This document shows, in pieces, positions 22,089-31,773 of a stretch of 64,000 nucleotides of DNA (position 1 is its first letter; the number at the start of each line of letters is the position of its first letter). This DNA comes from Pseudarthrobacter sp. W1I19. Lineage in GTDB: Bacteria > Actinomycetota > Actinomycetes > Actinomycetales > Micrococcaceae. Made by a program: the position numbers and the translations under genes. The notes below the pieces were generated by a model, which searched no databases, had not been told where the DNA came from, and saw nothing but the letters and a program-made list of their open reading frames with translations. The DNA is taken from the NCBI RefSeq assembly GCF_030817835.1, contig NZ_JAUSZR010000001.1, forward strand, positions 4,526,001-4,590,000, read 5' to 3'.

Positions 22089-22646
22089 CTATCCGTAAGT
22101 GTCCCGCGGTCCCCGGCCGTTGACTGTCCGGCCGCCCTTGCGCCAGCTCGGCGCGGACGGCCCCAAAACCTGGATGCTCGTGACCACACCGTCGCCCAGT
22201 TCCACCCGGAATTTCTCGAGAAGGCTCAGGCTGAGGAGCCGCAATTGCGTGGCCCAGGCCGTTGAATCACACCTGACATGGAGCGTGGTGTCCGTGAAGC
22301 TTTCGGGTGTGCAGTGGGCCGAGATTTCCGGCCCCACCAGGGTGGCCCATTCCGCCATCACGGAGCCGACGGCAACCGGTGAGGTCCAACCGCGTTCGGC
22401 CACCAGGCGGCCTACTACTTTGCCCAGTCCCAGCGGATCGCGGCCGGTGGCATGGAACTGGTTGAATCCGCGGGTATCCCGGATACCGCGTTTGGCCTTC
22501 TGGGATCCGGGACGCACTGCCGCCCTGCGGATTTCGCCCCGGGCGGCCGCGGCTTCCCGCATTCTGTTCAGGGCGGCCTGGGGCGCATCGATATTATCGG
22601 GTTCACGGCCCGGCTGCCGGGCGTCGTCGTCCTTGGCCCTACTCAT
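22089..22646 (-). CDS. dciA: DciA-like (DUF721) replicative helicase operator
   Basis: 185 residues. The N-terminal part is basic and probably flexible; the DUF721 core runs from about residue 65 (GKVVGRLVAERGW, VMAEWATLVGPEISAHC, LHVRCDSTAWATQL). DUF721 proteins include DciA, which loads or manages the replicative helicase DnaB in bacteria lacking DnaC/DnaI. It overlaps the end of recF by 8 nt, so the two are translationally coupled, as in most actinobacteria (dnaA-dnaN-recF-dciA-gyrB order). Confidence 0.93.
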   Translation of the reverse strand: MSRAKDDDARQPGREPDNIDAPQAALNRMREAAAARGEIRRAAVRPGSQKAKRGIRDTRGFNQFHATGRDPLGLGKVVGRLVAERGWTSPVAVGSVMAEWATLVGPEISAHCTPESFTDTTLHVRCDSTAWATQLRLLSLSLLEKFRVELGDGVVTSIQVLGPSAPSWRKGGRTVNGRGPRDTYG

Positions 22647-23841
22647 CGATACCTCCCGCGATGACCTTCACCCGCCGTCCGGACAGCTCTTCCGGGATAT
22701 CGGCGTCGACGGCGGCGGTCACCAGGACCTGTTCCGCACCCGAGACTATTGCGGCCAGTTTACGCCTGCGCTGCACGTCCAGCTCGGCAAAAACATCATC
22801 AAGGATCAGGATGGGAGCGGAACCGCCGGTCCGGGCATCGTCCAGCATCACGTAATAGGACGCCAGGCGCAGCGCCAGGCACGTGGACCACGTTTCACCG
22901 TGGGATGCGTACCCCTTCGCGGGCGCCTGTCCCAGGACCAGCTCCAGTTCGTCGCGGTGGGGACCCACCAGCGAAATGCCGCGCTCCAGTTCCTTGCGCC
23001 GGGCGTCGGCGAAGGCGCGCACATAGCGCTCCGTCAGCTGCTCCACGGTGAGCTGGCGCAGGTCCTCAGCTTCAGCTGTTGTACCTCCGGCTCCGCTGCC
23101 GGCCGCGCGCAACTCGGGTGCGCCGTCGTCGTCCATCTGGTTCTGGAGGGTGGAACGGTAGATGGCGTCGGCCGGCTTTGAGGTGTCCGTGAGCCCGGCA
23201 TATGCCTTTGCTAGGTGCGGGCGGAGGCGTTCCACCAGCTCCAGCCGGGCATGCAGGAGTTCGGCACCGGCTTTGGCCATGTGCTGGTCCCACACATCCA
23301 ACGTTGTTTCATGCGCCGAGGTGAATTTGCCCGCCCGGGCGGACTTCAACAGGGCGTTGCGTTGTTTGAGCACACGGTCGTAATCGCTGCGGGTGGCCGC
23401 GTGGTGCGGAATCAGGCTGGCCAGGAGTTCATCCAGGAAGCGGCGGCGGTTGGACGGATCACCCTTCACCAGGGCCAGGTCCTCGGGCGCAAAGAGCACG
23501 GTTTGGCAAATGCCCAGCAGGTCGCGGGCACGGACCGGATTGCTGCGGTTGATCCGGCCGCGGTTGGCCCGGCCCGCATTGATTTCCAGTTCGAGGACCG
23601 TGATCTGCCCGCCGCGGACCAGCCGGGCCCTGACCAGGGCGCGCTCCGTGCCGAACCGCAGCAGTGGAGCATCGGAGCTGACCCGGTGGGAGCTGAGGGT
23701 GGCCAGGTACCCGATGGCTTCCATCAGGTTGGTCTTGCCGATGCCGTTGTATCCCACCAGGACGGTGACGCCCGGGCCCAGGGCAAGGTCAACCTGGGCG
23801 TAACTGCGGAAATCAGTCAGCGAGAGGTGTTCTATGTACAC
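22639..23841 (-). CDS. recF: DNA replication and repair protein RecF
   Basis: 400 residues. Walker A is GYNGIGKTN near the N-terminus (LTDFRSYAQVDL precedes it), an ABC-type signature region with LVGPHRDELEL is visible, and Walker B is ILILDDVFAELD. RecF loads RecA at single-strand gaps with RecO/RecR. Longer than the E. coli protein, with an inserted acidic/Gly-rich segment around residues 245-265 (DDDGAPELRAAGSGAGG). Lies between gnd and dciA on the same strand. Confidence 0.98.
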   Translation of the reverse strand: MYIEHLSLTDFRSYAQVDLALGPGVTVLVGYNGIGKTNLMEAIGYLATLSSHRVSSDAPLLRFGTERALVRARLVRGGQITVLELEINAGRANRGRINRSNPVRARDLLGICQTVLFAPEDLALVKGDPSNRRRFLDELLASLIPHHAATRSDYDRVLKQRNALLKSARAGKFTSAHETTLDVWDQHMAKAGAELLHARLELVERLRPHLAKAYAGLTDTSKPADAIYRSTLQNQMDDDGAPELRAAGSGAGGTTAEAEDLRQLTVEQLTERYVRAFADARRKELERGISLVGPHRDELELVLGQAPAKGYASHGETWSTCLALRLASYYVMLDDARTGGSAPILILDDVFAELDVQRRRKLAAIVSGAEQVLVTAAVDADIPEELSGRRVKVIAGGIDE

Positions 23842-23886
23842 GCGGTTTTCGGCAATTCCGGGAACCTCCCAGGTTCCCTCTGGTTG

Positions 23887-24771
23887 CTACTTGGCAGGAC
23901 GGGTTGCGTGCCCGCCGAACTGGTGGCGCAGGGCGGACACCATCTTCATGGCGGGAGAACTGTCCTCGCGGGATTCAAAGCGGGCGAACAGGGCAGCCGT
24001 GATGGCAGGTGCGGGAATGGCGTTGGCGATGGCTTCTTCCACAGTCCACCTGCCCTCGCCCGAGTCCTCGACGTAGTCGTCGATGTTCTGCAGCCCCGGA
24101 TCCTCGTCCAGCGCTTTGACCAGGAGGTCCAGCAGCCACGACCGGACCACGGTGCCCTTTTGCCAGGCGCGGAAGGTGCCGGGCAGATCGTTGATGATGT
24201 CCTTGGATGCGAGGAGCTGGTACCCCTCGGCGTACGCCTGCATCAGGCCGTACTCGATGCCGTTGTGCACCATCTTGGCGTAATGGCCCGCGCCGATTCC
24301 GCCCACGTGGACAAAACTGTCGGCCCGTTCGCCTTCAGGGCGCAAGGCGTCAAAGACCGGAAGGGCCCGTTCGATGTCGGCGGCGTCCCCGCCTGCCATC
24401 AGGCCGTACCCGTTCTGGAGCCCCCACACGCCGCCGGACACACCGCAGTCAGCGAAGTGGATACCCTTTGCGGCCAGGAGTTCACCGTGTTTTTGGTCCT
24501 CGGTAAAGCGTGAGTTGCCGCCGTCTATCACCAGGTCGCCCTCGGTGAGTTTTTCGCTGAGCTCCTTCACCACGGCGTCCGTGATGTCGCCGGCAGGAAC
24601 CATCACCCAGATGAGCCGCGGGACGGGCACAGCTGCAATGAGCTCATCAATGGAGCCGGCGTCCGTGACGTCCGGGTTCCGGTCATAGCCGGTGACCTCA
24701 ACGCCGCCTTTGCGCAGGCGTTCGCGCATGTTGAATCCCATTTTGCCAAGGCCAATCAGTCCAATGTGCAT
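23887..24771 (-). CDS. gnd: 6-phosphogluconate dehydrogenase, decarboxylating, short form
   Basis: 294 residues from ATG at 24771, where the Rossmann motif starts at once (IGLIGLGKMGFNM). NADP/NAD-binding and catalytic signatures of the family are present (DGGNSRFTEDQKHG, KMVHNGIEYGLMQA). At about 300 residues it is the short form of the enzyme, often NAD-dependent, that oxidises 6-phosphogluconate to ribulose 5-phosphate. It sits between dnaN and recF, the common actinobacterial arrangement, with no functional link to replication that the sequence shows. Confidence 0.96.
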   Translation of the reverse strand: MHIGLIGLGKMGFNMRERLRKGGVEVTGYDRNPDVTDAGSIDELIAAVPVPRLIWVMVPAGDITDAVVKELSEKLTEGDLVIDGGNSRFTEDQKHGELLAAKGIHFADCGVSGGVWGLQNGYGLMAGGDAADIERALPVFDALRPEGERADSFVHVGGIGAGHYAKMVHNGIEYGLMQAYAEGYQLLASKDIINDLPGTFRAWQKGTVVRSWLLDLLVKALDEDPGLQNIDDYVEDSGEGRWTVEEAIANAIPAPAITAALFARFESREDSSPAMKMVSALRHQFGGHATRPAK

Positions 24772-24811
24772 AGGGGAATCTCTTTCTGCGCTGGGTGTCG
24801 GTTGTCGTTTT

Positions 24812-24844
24812 GGGGCCCAGAACGGCGACAACTGTCTGGGCCCC
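24812..24844. other. Strong hairpin between dnaN and gnd
   Basis: GGGGCCCAGA (24812-24821) pairs perfectly with TCTGGGCCCC (24835-24844). On the minus strand it lies after the dnaN stop, but no T-run follows, so it may slow or stabilise the dnaN mRNA end rather than act as a classical terminator. Confidence 0.45.
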
Positions 24845-24951
24845 CGCCGCCAGGGTTCCCTGGCCGTGGGCCCCCATCGGCGAGGGGCCCTCCTGAGCTT
24901 GCGAAGGTTGGGAGCCGATGGGGACTTGCGAGGCGAGGGTGGCGGTGGGGA

Positions 24952-26076
24952 CTAGTTGGGGAGGCGGACCGGCATCACGAGGTAGCGGTAGTCATCCTGG
25001 TCTTCGCCGTCCGCGTCCGCCTGGGCCGTGATCATGGCCGGCTTCGGTGCCGTGGTGAATGAGAACCGGACGAACTTGGTTTCAATGACACTCAGGCCTT
25101 CCACCAGGTAGTGCGGGTTGAAGGCCACAGTGATGTCGTCGCCGGAAAGTTGGGCTTCCAGTTCCTCGGACGCCTGGGCGTCCTCGCCGGTGCCGGCGTC
25201 CAGGTTCAGCAGGCCCTGGGTGAAGGCGAGGCGGACCGGGGTGTTCCGTTCTGCCACCAGTGAGACGCGACGTACCGCTTCGACGAGTTCCTGGGTCTGG
25301 ACCGTTGCGTGGATTGGCGTGGAATCCGGGAAAAGGGAGCGGATCTTCGGGTAGTCGCCGTCCACCAGCAGGGACGTGGTGGTGCGGCCGCCGCTTTCGA
25401 AACCGATCAGCCGGCTGTCGTCATCCGAGAGGGCAAGCTGGATGTCTCCGCTGTTGCCGAGGGTCTTGGCCACCTCGTTCAGGGTTTTTGCCTTGACCAG
25501 TGCGCTGGTGGAGATGCCGGGAGTTACCGGCTTCCACGGAACTTCACGCATGGCGAGCCGGTAGCGGTCAGTGGCGAGAAGGGTGATGAGGTCGTCCTCG
25601 ATCTCCATCCGCACACCGGTGAGGATGGGCAGGGTGTCGTCCTTGCTTGCAGCAATGATCACCTGGGAAACAGCCTGGGCAAACGAGTCACCGGGAACTG
25701 TTCCGCTCACCGTCGGCAGGGCGGGAAGCGGCGGGTATTCCGCTTCGGGCATGGTGGCCAGGTGGAAGCTGCTGCGGCGGCAGGTGAGAGTGACCTTGTT
25801 GCCGTCCGTTTCGACGTCCACAGGCGCGGAAGGCAGGCTGCGGCAGATATCAGCGAGGAGGCGGCCCGAAACCAGGATAGTTCCTTCGTCCCGGATGTCA
25901 GCGGCAATCTCCAGGCGTGCGGAGGTTTCGTAGTCGAAACTCGAGAGGCTGACCGTGCCTGCTTCAGCCTTCAGGAGGAGGCCGGAAAGGACGGGTACGG
26001 GCGGCCGCGGAGACAACGAGCGGGCTGTCCAGGTGACGGCTTCTGCCAGGACGTCCCGATCGACTCTGAACTTCAC
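24952..26076 (-). CDS. dnaN: DNA polymerase III beta sliding clamp
   Basis: 374 residues, normal for the clamp. Conserved start MKFRVDRDVLAEAVTW and conserved C-terminal end YRYLVMPVRLPN, where the ligand-binding pocket lies. Dimers encircle DNA and tether polymerase III. Located downstream of dnaA on the same strand, separated by the 520-bp origin region. Confidence 0.99.
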   Translation of the reverse strand: MKFRVDRDVLAEAVTWTARSLSPRPPVPVLSGLLLKAEAGTVSLSSFDYETSARLEIAADIRDEGTILVSGRLLADICRSLPSAPVDVETDGNKVTLTCRRSSFHLATMPEAEYPPLPALPTVSGTVPGDSFAQAVSQVIIAASKDDTLPILTGVRMEIEDDLITLLATDRYRLAMREVPWKPVTPGISTSALVKAKTLNEVAKTLGNSGDIQLALSDDDSRLIGFESGGRTTTSLLVDGDYPKIRSLFPDSTPIHATVQTQELVEAVRRVSLVAERNTPVRLAFTQGLLNLDAGTGEDAQASEELEAQLSGDDITVAFNPHYLVEGLSVIETKFVRFSFTTAPKPAMITAQADADGEDQDDYRYLVMPVRLPN

Positions 26077-26599
26077 GGAAGGGTGCCGCCTTTCATTGCT
26101 GCTGCGTTGGTGTTCGACGAAACTTCCCGCAGGAAGCTCCTCAAGGAGTTGTCCCAGACCTGAACTTGCATGGTCCGTGCTGCCTGAACCACGCGGAAAC
26201 CCAAGGATGGGAGCGCTGCTGACAGCTTAGCCGGAAGATCCGCGATTAACCCATCCCCACTTTGCCGGGCTGGCCCCTTGGGGCCGGCGGCCCCTCCGAG
26301 CGGTGCGGGCGGATCGATCTTGTTGTTTGAGGGACTTCAAATTTTTGGGATTAGTAGTGTTAATAACTGCTGTGGAAACTGTGGATAACTGCCTCCAGCC
26401 GCACGATCCGGCGGTTAAGCCCTGTTCATGGACTGTGGGTGGAGGAGGTTTTAAACAGGGTGTGGATGGGGATAAGAATTTTGGCGTTTTTCGCGATCCA
26501 CAGGCGGCTTAAGGGTTTTAAGCCCATTAACCGCGGTTGTCCCCTTAAGTATCCACAGGCTTATCCACATGCACCTGTTAATAAGGTATAGATGCTTCG
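26077..26599. other. oriC: Chromosomal origin oriC (dnaA-dnaN intergenic region)
   Basis: Actinobacterial oriC lies between dnaA and dnaN, and this gap has the expected content. DnaA boxes: perfect TGTGGATAA at 26380-26388 and TTATCCACA at 26561-26569; close variants at 26371-26379, 26461-26469, 26494-26502 and 26549-26557. The last two near the dnaA end (26549 and 26561) are direct repeats 12 bp apart. AT-rich stretches around 26335-26368 and 26445-26530 could be the unwinding element. The half toward dnaN (26077-26330) is GC-rich and has no boxes that I can see. Confidence 0.88.
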
Positions 26600-28021
26600 T
26601 CAGGAATCGCGCTGCTGTTGCTTAATCCGGTTGGTCAGCTCGGTCACTTGGTTGTAGATCACACGGCGCTCGGCCATCAGCTCACGGATTTTCCGGTCTG
26701 CGTGGATCACGGTGGTGTGGTCGCGGCCGCCAAGTTCCTGGCCGATCTTGGGAAGCGACATATCCGTCAGCTCCCGGCAGAGGTACATGGCGATCTGGCG
26801 TGCGGTGACCAAAGTCCGGGTGCGGGACTTGCTGCAGAGCTCTTCCATGCTGAGCTTGAAGTACTCGGCCGTCTGCTGCAGGATCTGGCTGGACGTGATC
26901 TCCTGGGCGCCGTCGTCGGTGATGAGATCCTTGAGCACCATCTCGGCGAGGGCAACGTCCACGGGCTGGCGGTTGAGGCTTGCGAACGCGGTGACCCTGA
27001 TCAGGGCGCCTTCGAGTTCGCGGATGTTGCTGGAAATCTTGGACGCGATGTACTCGAGCGCGTCGTCGGGAGCGGAAAGTCCTTCACTGAGGGCCTTCTT
27101 GCGGAGGATCGCGATACGGGTTTCCAGTTCCGGTGGCTGGATGTCCGTCAGCAGGCCCCACTCGAAGCGCGACTTCATCCGGTCCTCGAATCCGGCGAGC
27201 AGCTTGGGCGGCTGGTCGGAGGTGATAACCACCTGCTTGTTGTTGTTGTGCAGCGAGTTGAACGTGTGGAAGAACTCCTCCAGCGTCCGGTCCTTGCCGG
27301 CCAGGAACTGGATGTCGTCGATGAGCAGGACGTCCACGTTGCGGTAGGTGGTCTTGAAGCTGGCGCCTTCGTCATCACGGATGGAGTTGATGAAGTCGTT
27401 GGTGAATTCTTCGGAATTGACGTACCGCACGCGGATGCCGCTGTAGAGCCGGCGGGCATAGTGGCCGATGGCGTGCAGGAGGTGGGTCTTGCCCAGTCCC
27501 GAATCGCCGTAAATGAACAGCGGGTTGTAGGCCTTGGCCGGGGCTTCGGCAACAGCGACGGCCGCGGCGTGGGCAAAGCGGTTGGACGAGCCGATCACGA
27601 AGGTGTCAAACACGTACTTGGGGTTCAGCCGCCCGAATTCGTGGGAGGTGCTGGGCAGCATGGGCTGCGGCTTCTGCTCGATCAGCTGGTCCGGCGAGAA
27701 GGAAGGCTCGACGACGGGTTCGGGCTCTTCGTGGATGGGCACCAGATCCGTGTCCACGTCAATGGCACAACGGATGTCCTCGGAGAAGACGCTGTGCAGG
27801 GCATCATCCAGGGCGTCCTTGACCTGGGTCTGAAGCACTTCCCGGGTGAGTTCATTGGGTACTGCCACCAGCAGGGTGGAACCGATCAGGCCCTGGGCCT
27901 GGGCGAGGATGACAAAGCCACGCTGCCGCGGTGAAACGCGGTGGTCCTGTTCCAGCAGGCTGACAACGCGGCGCCAGGAACTTCCGACAGTATTGGCGTG
28001 ATTGGCTTCGTCTACTGTCAT
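26600..28021 (-). CDS. dnaA: Chromosomal replication initiator DnaA
   Basis: 473 residues from ATG at 28021 (GAGGGA 8 nt upstream); a TTG one codon earlier is possible. Domain I (about 1-95), a short linker, domain III AAA+ ATPase with Walker [12 protein letters not shown], Walker [11 protein letters not shown], sensor motifs, and domain IV helix-turn-helix with the DnaA signature around [15 protein letters not shown] that reads DnaA boxes. It opens oriC, which lies just downstream. Its own promoter region also carries DnaA boxes, which suggests autoregulation. Confidence 0.99.
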   Translation of the reverse strand: MTVDEANHANTVGSSWRRVVSLLEQDHRVSPRQRGFVILAQAQGLIGSTLLVAVPNELTREVLQTQVKDALDDALHSVFSEDIRCAIDVDTDLVPIHEEPEPVVEPSFSPDQLIEQKPQPMLPSTSHEFGRLNPKYVFDTFVIGSSNRFAHAAAVAVAEAPAKAYNPLFIYGDSGLGKTHLLHAIGHYARRLYSGIRVRYVNSEEFTNDFINSIRDDEGASFKTTYRNVDVLLIDDIQFLAGKDRTLEEFFHTFNSLHNNNKQVVITSDQPPKLLAGFEDRMKSRFEWGLLTDIQPPELETRIAILRKKALSEGLSAPDDALEYIASKISSNIRELEGALIRVTAFASLNRQPVDVALAEMVLKDLITDDGAQEITSSQILQQTAEYFKLSMEELCSKSRTRTLVTARQIAMYLCRELTDMSLPKIGQELGGRDHTTVIHADRKIRELMAERRVIYNQVTELTNRIKQQQRDS

Positions 28022-28488
28022 CAATTGGTTCCCTCAAAACTTGCTTTGCCTGCATTGCCTGCAGCCGCAAGCGCGGAACCAGGATCCGGTTCAGCTTCAT
28101 CCACAGGGTTATGCACAGCACGTGGATAATCGGCTACTGGGCCACTCTAGGGGATGAAAAGCCTAGAAGATAGCTGGCAAGTAGCTTGTGGATAATTACA
28201 CCGTTGTGGTTCTGAAAAGGAGCCTGTGAGCCACTTCATCCACAGGCTTCAGGGGCAGGTTTGCCACAGCTGGGGACAACGCCGGCGGCCTGCTTCGGTT
28301 TGACTGGGGGCACTGAATTGCCCTAACGTTGTGAAGTCCTTTGTGTCCGCTTTTTGGCCCCATCTGAAACTCTCAGACGCAGTGCGTGTGAGCAGCCGGG
28401 GGAAGCGTGCATATACAAACTTAGCGTCGGCCAGTTCTTCCCCATACTGATCGGGTGGGCGCACCTTTGATCCACTGGAGTAACTAAC
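28022..28488. promoter_or_regulatory. dnaA-rpmH divergent promoter region with DnaA boxes
   Basis: 467 bp between divergently transcribed dnaA and rpmH. DnaA boxes: perfect TGTGGATAA at 28187-28195, and variants TCATCCACA at 28097-28105 and 28236-28244, TTATGCACA at 28109-28117 and CGTGGATAA at 28121-28129. The first three of the left group are spaced 12 bp apart. A -10-like TATACA lies near 28412 upstream of rpmH. The boxes suggest that DnaA represses or times its own gene; they may also be part of a bipartite origin. Confidence 0.7.
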
Positions 28489-28626
28489 GTGAGCAAGCGG
28501 ACTTTTCAGCCGAATAACCGCCGTCGAGCCAAGAAGCACGGCTTCCGCCTTCGTATGCGTACCCGTGCCGGCCGCGCCATCCTGGCAGCCCGTCGTGGTA
28601 AGGGCCGTACCGAGCTGTCGGCGTAA
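28489..28626 (+). CDS. rpmH: 50S ribosomal protein L34
   Basis: 45 residues from GTG at 28489: [20 protein letters not shown] and the Arg/Lys-rich end [11 protein letters not shown] are the L34 signature. A structural protein of the large ribosomal subunit. First gene of the plus-strand operon rpmH-rnpA-yidD-yidC-jag-rsmG. Confidence 0.99.
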   Translation: MSKRTFQPNNRRRAKKHGFRLRMRTRAGRAILAARRGKGRTELSA

Positions 28627-28666
28627 ATAACTGACTTGTCGGTAGACATTTCTTTGCGAGTTTAAG

Positions 28667-29074
28667 GTGCTGGCCACCCGCAACCGTTTGAGGACTGCAA
28701 CCGATTTTTCAACAACTGTACGTTCCGGTGTCCGCAATGGACGCCGGAACGTAGTGTTATATGCGGCAGCTATTGCTGCCGACGAACCCAGCCGGATCGG
28801 GTTCATTGTTTCCAAAAGTGTTGGGAACGCTGTGGTCAGGAACCTCGTTAAGAGGAGACTGAGGGAAGCCGGTGCTGCCTCGCTGCGCGAGTACGGTACC
28901 GGGTTCGCCATAGTGGTCAGGGCGCTGCCTGCGTCCGCGTCCGCGAGCTGGGAGCAACTGCTCTCGGACTACAACGCTGCACTGGAGTCGACAATGGCCC
29001 GTCTGACCGGCCGCCCCCGGGCTGCCGCCAACGGTTCGGCCGGTACAACACAGGAGGGGACACCGCGTGCGTAA
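28667..29074 (+). CDS. rnpA: Ribonuclease P protein component
   Basis: 135 residues from GTG at 28667. The RNase P protein core is visible: NRLRTATDF, FIVSKSVGNAVVRNLVKRRLRE (the RNR motif with basic residues). It assists the catalytic RNA in trimming tRNA 5' ends. Forty nt after rpmH and overlapping yidD by 8 nt. The RNA subunit is not in this window. Confidence 0.98.
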   Translation: MLATRNRLRTATDFSTTVRSGVRNGRRNVVLYAAAIAADEPSRIGFIVSKSVGNAVVRNLVKRRLREAGAASLREYGTGFAIVVRALPASASASWEQLLSDYNAALESTMARLTGRPRAAANGSAGTTQEGTPRA

Positions 29075-29459
29075 CGCCACCGCCGTCGTCGCCCATTTAC
29101 ATCCTGTTGTGGCCGCCGTGGCGCTGTTCCTCTGGAACCTGCCCCGCAACATCCTCATTCTTCTGTTGAAGGCCTACCGCAAGGTGGTTTCTCCCTTGTA
29201 CGGCCAGGTCTGCAGATTCTTCCCTTCATGCTCGGCCTATGCCCTTGAAGCGATCACTGTCCATGGTGCCGTCAAGGGAAGCTGGCTTGCTGCGCGCCGC
29301 CTTGCCCGCTGCCATCCATGGAATGCCGGCGGTGTGGACCATGTCCCCGCCGGCCACCGGGAATGGCCTGCCAGCCAGACCCCCACAATTGTTGTGCTGA
29401 ACAACCCGGACAAGTACCTGGCTGCTCGGACTGATGGAGAAGGCCGCACGGCGGCCTGA
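29067..29459 (+). CDS. yidD: Membrane protein insertion efficiency factor YidD
   Basis: 130 residues from GTG at 29067. Family core: LLKAYRKVVSPLYG, CRFFPSCSAYALEAI (paired cysteines), GSWLAARRLARCHPW. An N-terminal amphipathic/hydrophobic segment of about 35 residues is likely to sit on the membrane. YidD helps YidC-dependent insertion of membrane proteins. Overlaps rnpA and precedes yidC by 15 nt. Confidence 0.97.
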   Translation: MRNATAVVAHLHPVVAAVALFLWNLPRNILILLLKAYRKVVSPLYGQVCRFFPSCSAYALEAITVHGAVKGSWLAARRLARCHPWNAGGVDHVPAGHREWPASQTPTIVVLNNPDKYLAARTDGEGRTAA

Positions 29460-29474
29460 CGAATAGGGATAAGT

Positions 29475-30446
29475 ATGGACTTCTTTGAAACAATCATGTT
29501 TCCGTTCAAGTGGCTTGTGTCCGTCATCATGGTGGGCTTCCATGAGGGCTTGAGCGCGATCGGCCTGCCCGAAGCATCGGGCTGGACCTGGACGCTGTCC
29601 ATCATCGGCCTGGTGCTGGTGATCCGCGCCGCCCTGATTCCCGTGTTCGTCAAGCAGATCAAGGCCCAGCGCGGCATGCAGCTGCTGCAGCCTGACTTGA
29701 AGAAGCTGCAGGACAAGTACAAGGGCAAGACAGACCAGCTGTCCCGCCAGGCCATGGCGCAGGAACAGATGGCCATGTACAAGAAGCACGGGACCAACCC
29801 GTTCTCCGCCTGCCTGCCCATGCTGATCCAGATGCCCTTCTTCTTCGCCCTGTTCCAGGTGCTGTCCGGCATCAGTTCCGCCAAGACCCAGGGCAAAGGC
29901 ATCGGTGCCATGAGCCAGGAGCAGGTGGTGCAGTTCGACGAGTCCAGCATTTTCGGAGCTCCGCTGTCTGCCGCACTCCTTCACGGCGGCGCCACCAACG
30001 TGGCCGTCGTGGTCCTCAGCATCGTGATGATCCTGGCCATGACAGCCTCGCAGTTCATCACGCAGAAGCAGATCATGGCCAAGAACATGTCTGAAGAAGC
30101 CATGGCCAGCCCCTTTATGCGCCAGCAGAAGATGATGCTCTACATCCTGCCCATTGTCTTCGGTGTAGGCGGCATCAACTTCCCCATCGGTGTGCTCATC
30201 TACTGGACCACCACCAACCTCTGGACCATGGGCCAGCAGTTCTTTGTCATCCGCCGTATGCCGACGCCGGGATCCCCCGCAGCGAAGGCCCTCGCCGAGC
30301 GCCGTGCCGCCAAGGGCCTTCCGGCCCTTTCGATCCTGAGTGGTAAGAAGGACGACGACGCGGACGCAGCGGCTGCCGCCGCTGCCGTGGCGCAGGCAAA
30401 AGGACAGCGCACACAGCCACAACGCAAGAACAGGAAGAAGAAGTAA
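29475..30446 (+). CDS. yidC: Membrane protein insertase YidC/Oxa1
   Basis: 323 residues. It starts with a membrane segment, then a second helix carrying the conserved Arg of the insertase groove (VIRAALIPVFVKQIKAQRGM), a cytosolic coiled loop (LQPDLKKLQDKYKGK), and three further helices. The C-terminus is basic and Ala-rich (RTQPQRKNRKKK), a ribosome-binding type tail. It inserts proteins into the membrane alone or with SecYEG. Its TAA overlaps the jag ATG (TAATG). Confidence 0.98.
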   Translation: MDFFETIMFPFKWLVSVIMVGFHEGLSAIGLPEASGWTWTLSIIGLVLVIRAALIPVFVKQIKAQRGMQLLQPDLKKLQDKYKGKTDQLSRQAMAQEQMAMYKKHGTNPFSACLPMLIQMPFFFALFQVLSGISSAKTQGKGIGAMSQEQVVQFDESSIFGAPLSAALLHGGATNVAVVVLSIVMILAMTASQFITQKQIMAKNMSEEAMASPFMRQQKMMLYILPIVFGVGGINFPIGVLIYWTTTNLWTMGQQFFVIRRMPTPGSPAAKALAERRAAKGLPALSILSGKKDDDADAAAAAAAVAQAKGQRTQPQRKNRKKK

Positions 30447-31012
30447 TGTCAGCCGAGAGTACCGAACAGGCCCTTTCTGAAGTGACTGTCGACGAGCAGG
30501 ACGAGTCCTTGGACCAGGATGTTTCCTCCCCCAAGGCTTCCTCAGCCAGCCGCCTGGAGGAAGAAGGCGACGTCGCAGCGGACTACCTCGAGGAGCTGCT
30601 GGACATTGCAGATATCGACGGCGACATCGACATCGAGGTCCGCAACGGACGCACTTACATCTCCATCGTTACCGAGGAGGAATCGGACAGCCTCGACAGC
30701 CTGGTGGGCGAGGACGGCGAAGTCCTTGAAGCCCTGCAGGAACTGACCCGCCTCGCCGTGCTGTCCGCCACGGAAAACCGTTCGCGCCTAGTGCTGGATA
30801 TCAACGGCTACCGGCAGGAGCGCACTGGCCACCTGCAGAAAATTGCTGAGGATGCGGCCGCCACTGTAAAGGAAACCGGCCAGGCAGTTGCCCTGAAACC
30901 GATGAGTGCTTACGAACGCAAGATCGTCCACGACGCCGTTGCCGACCTCGGCCTGGTGAGCGAGTCCGAGGGCGAAGGTGCCGGCCGCCATATCGTTGTT
31001 TCCGCGGACTAG
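30446..31012 (+). CDS. jag: Jag/KhpB-like RNA-binding protein (KH-R3H)
   Basis: 188 residues. An acidic N-terminus of about 45 residues, a KH-like domain (about 50-125, with YLEELLDIADIDGDI and LVLDINGYRQ), and a C-terminal R3H-type segment (LKPMSAYERKIVHDAVADL). Such proteins bind single-stranded RNA, often with KhpA, and influence division and cell-wall genes. Translationally coupled to yidC. Confidence 0.94.
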   Translation: MSAESTEQALSEVTVDEQDESLDQDVSSPKASSASRLEEEGDVAADYLEELLDIADIDGDIDIEVRNGRTYISIVTEEESDSLDSLVGEDGEVLEALQELTRLAVLSATENRSRLVLDINGYRQERTGHLQKIAEDAAATVKETGQAVALKPMSAYERKIVHDAVADLGLVSESEGEGAGRHIVVSAD

Positions 31013-31033
31013 AGAATTGCTGATTCGCTGATC

Positions 31034-31684
31034 ATGGTTGACATCACGCCAGCTGAGCTTCTGGCAGCTGAGAAGATTTTCGGTGACCGCCTGGACCTCG
31101 CTAAGCGTTACGTGGAACACCTCGCCACCTCCGGAACTGAGCGCGGGCTGATTGGCCCCCGCGAGATCCCCCGGCTCTGGAGCCGCCATGTCCTGAACTG
31201 TGCGGTCATTGAAAGTGCGATAGCCCACGGCAGCCACGTGGCGGACGTCGGAAGCGGGGCCGGACTCCCGGGCCTGTGCCTCGCTATCGCGCGCCCGGAC
31301 CTGGAACTGACCCTGATCGAGCCGCTGGAACGCCGGGTGATCTGGCTTCAGGAAGTGGTGGATGACCTGGGCCTGGAGAATGTCACGGTGATGCGCACCC
31401 GCGCCGAGCTGGCAGTGGGACACGTGGACGCCGATGTTGTGACCGCGCGTGCTGTTTCTGCCCTGAGCAACCTTGCCGGCCTCACCATCCCCCTGCTCGC
31501 AGGCAAGGGCGAAGTGGTTGCCATCAAAGGCCGCAGCGCGGGCGAGGAAATCGAGAAGGCGGCTAAGGTCATCCGGAAGCTGGGCGGTGTGGAGACATCC
31601 GTCCTGACGGTTGGCGATAACCTGCTGGAGGAGCCCACCACCGTGGTACGCATCGTTGTAAACAAGTCCCAAAAGAAGTCCTAG
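31034..31684 (+). CDS. rsmG: 16S rRNA (guanine527-N7)-methyltransferase RsmG
   Basis: 216 residues. SAM-binding motif VADVGSGAGLPGLCLAI, then LIEPLERRVIWLQEV, and VVTARAVSALSNL, all RsmG signatures. It methylates G527 of 16S rRNA; loss of the enzyme gives low-level streptomycin resistance in other bacteria. Ends the rpmH-rsmG block, just ahead of parA. Confidence 0.98.
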   Translation: MVDITPAELLAAEKIFGDRLDLAKRYVEHLATSGTERGLIGPREIPRLWSRHVLNCAVIESAIAHGSHVADVGSGAGLPGLCLAIARPDLELTLIEPLERRVIWLQEVVDDLGLENVTVMRTRAELAVGHVDADVVTARAVSALSNLAGLTIPLLAGKGEVVAIKGRSAGEEIEKAAKVIRKLGGVETSVLTVGDNLLEEPTTVVRIVVNKSQKKS

Positions 31685-31773
31685 TGTTGGCCCGGCAGCC
31701 GCAGTCTGCCGGAGTAAGCAGTTAGGCTAGTCAACGGCAGCAAAATTAGCTGAACGAGAGTGAGTGTGCCCCA

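Noticed and set aside
24812..24950. GGGCCC-rich stretch considered as a repeat array
   Set aside because: Only one solid hairpin is present; the other GGGCCC copies are irregular and fit a GC-rich intergenic region.
26618..27934. 438-codon plus-strand frame opposite dnaA
   Set aside because: Shadow of dnaA.
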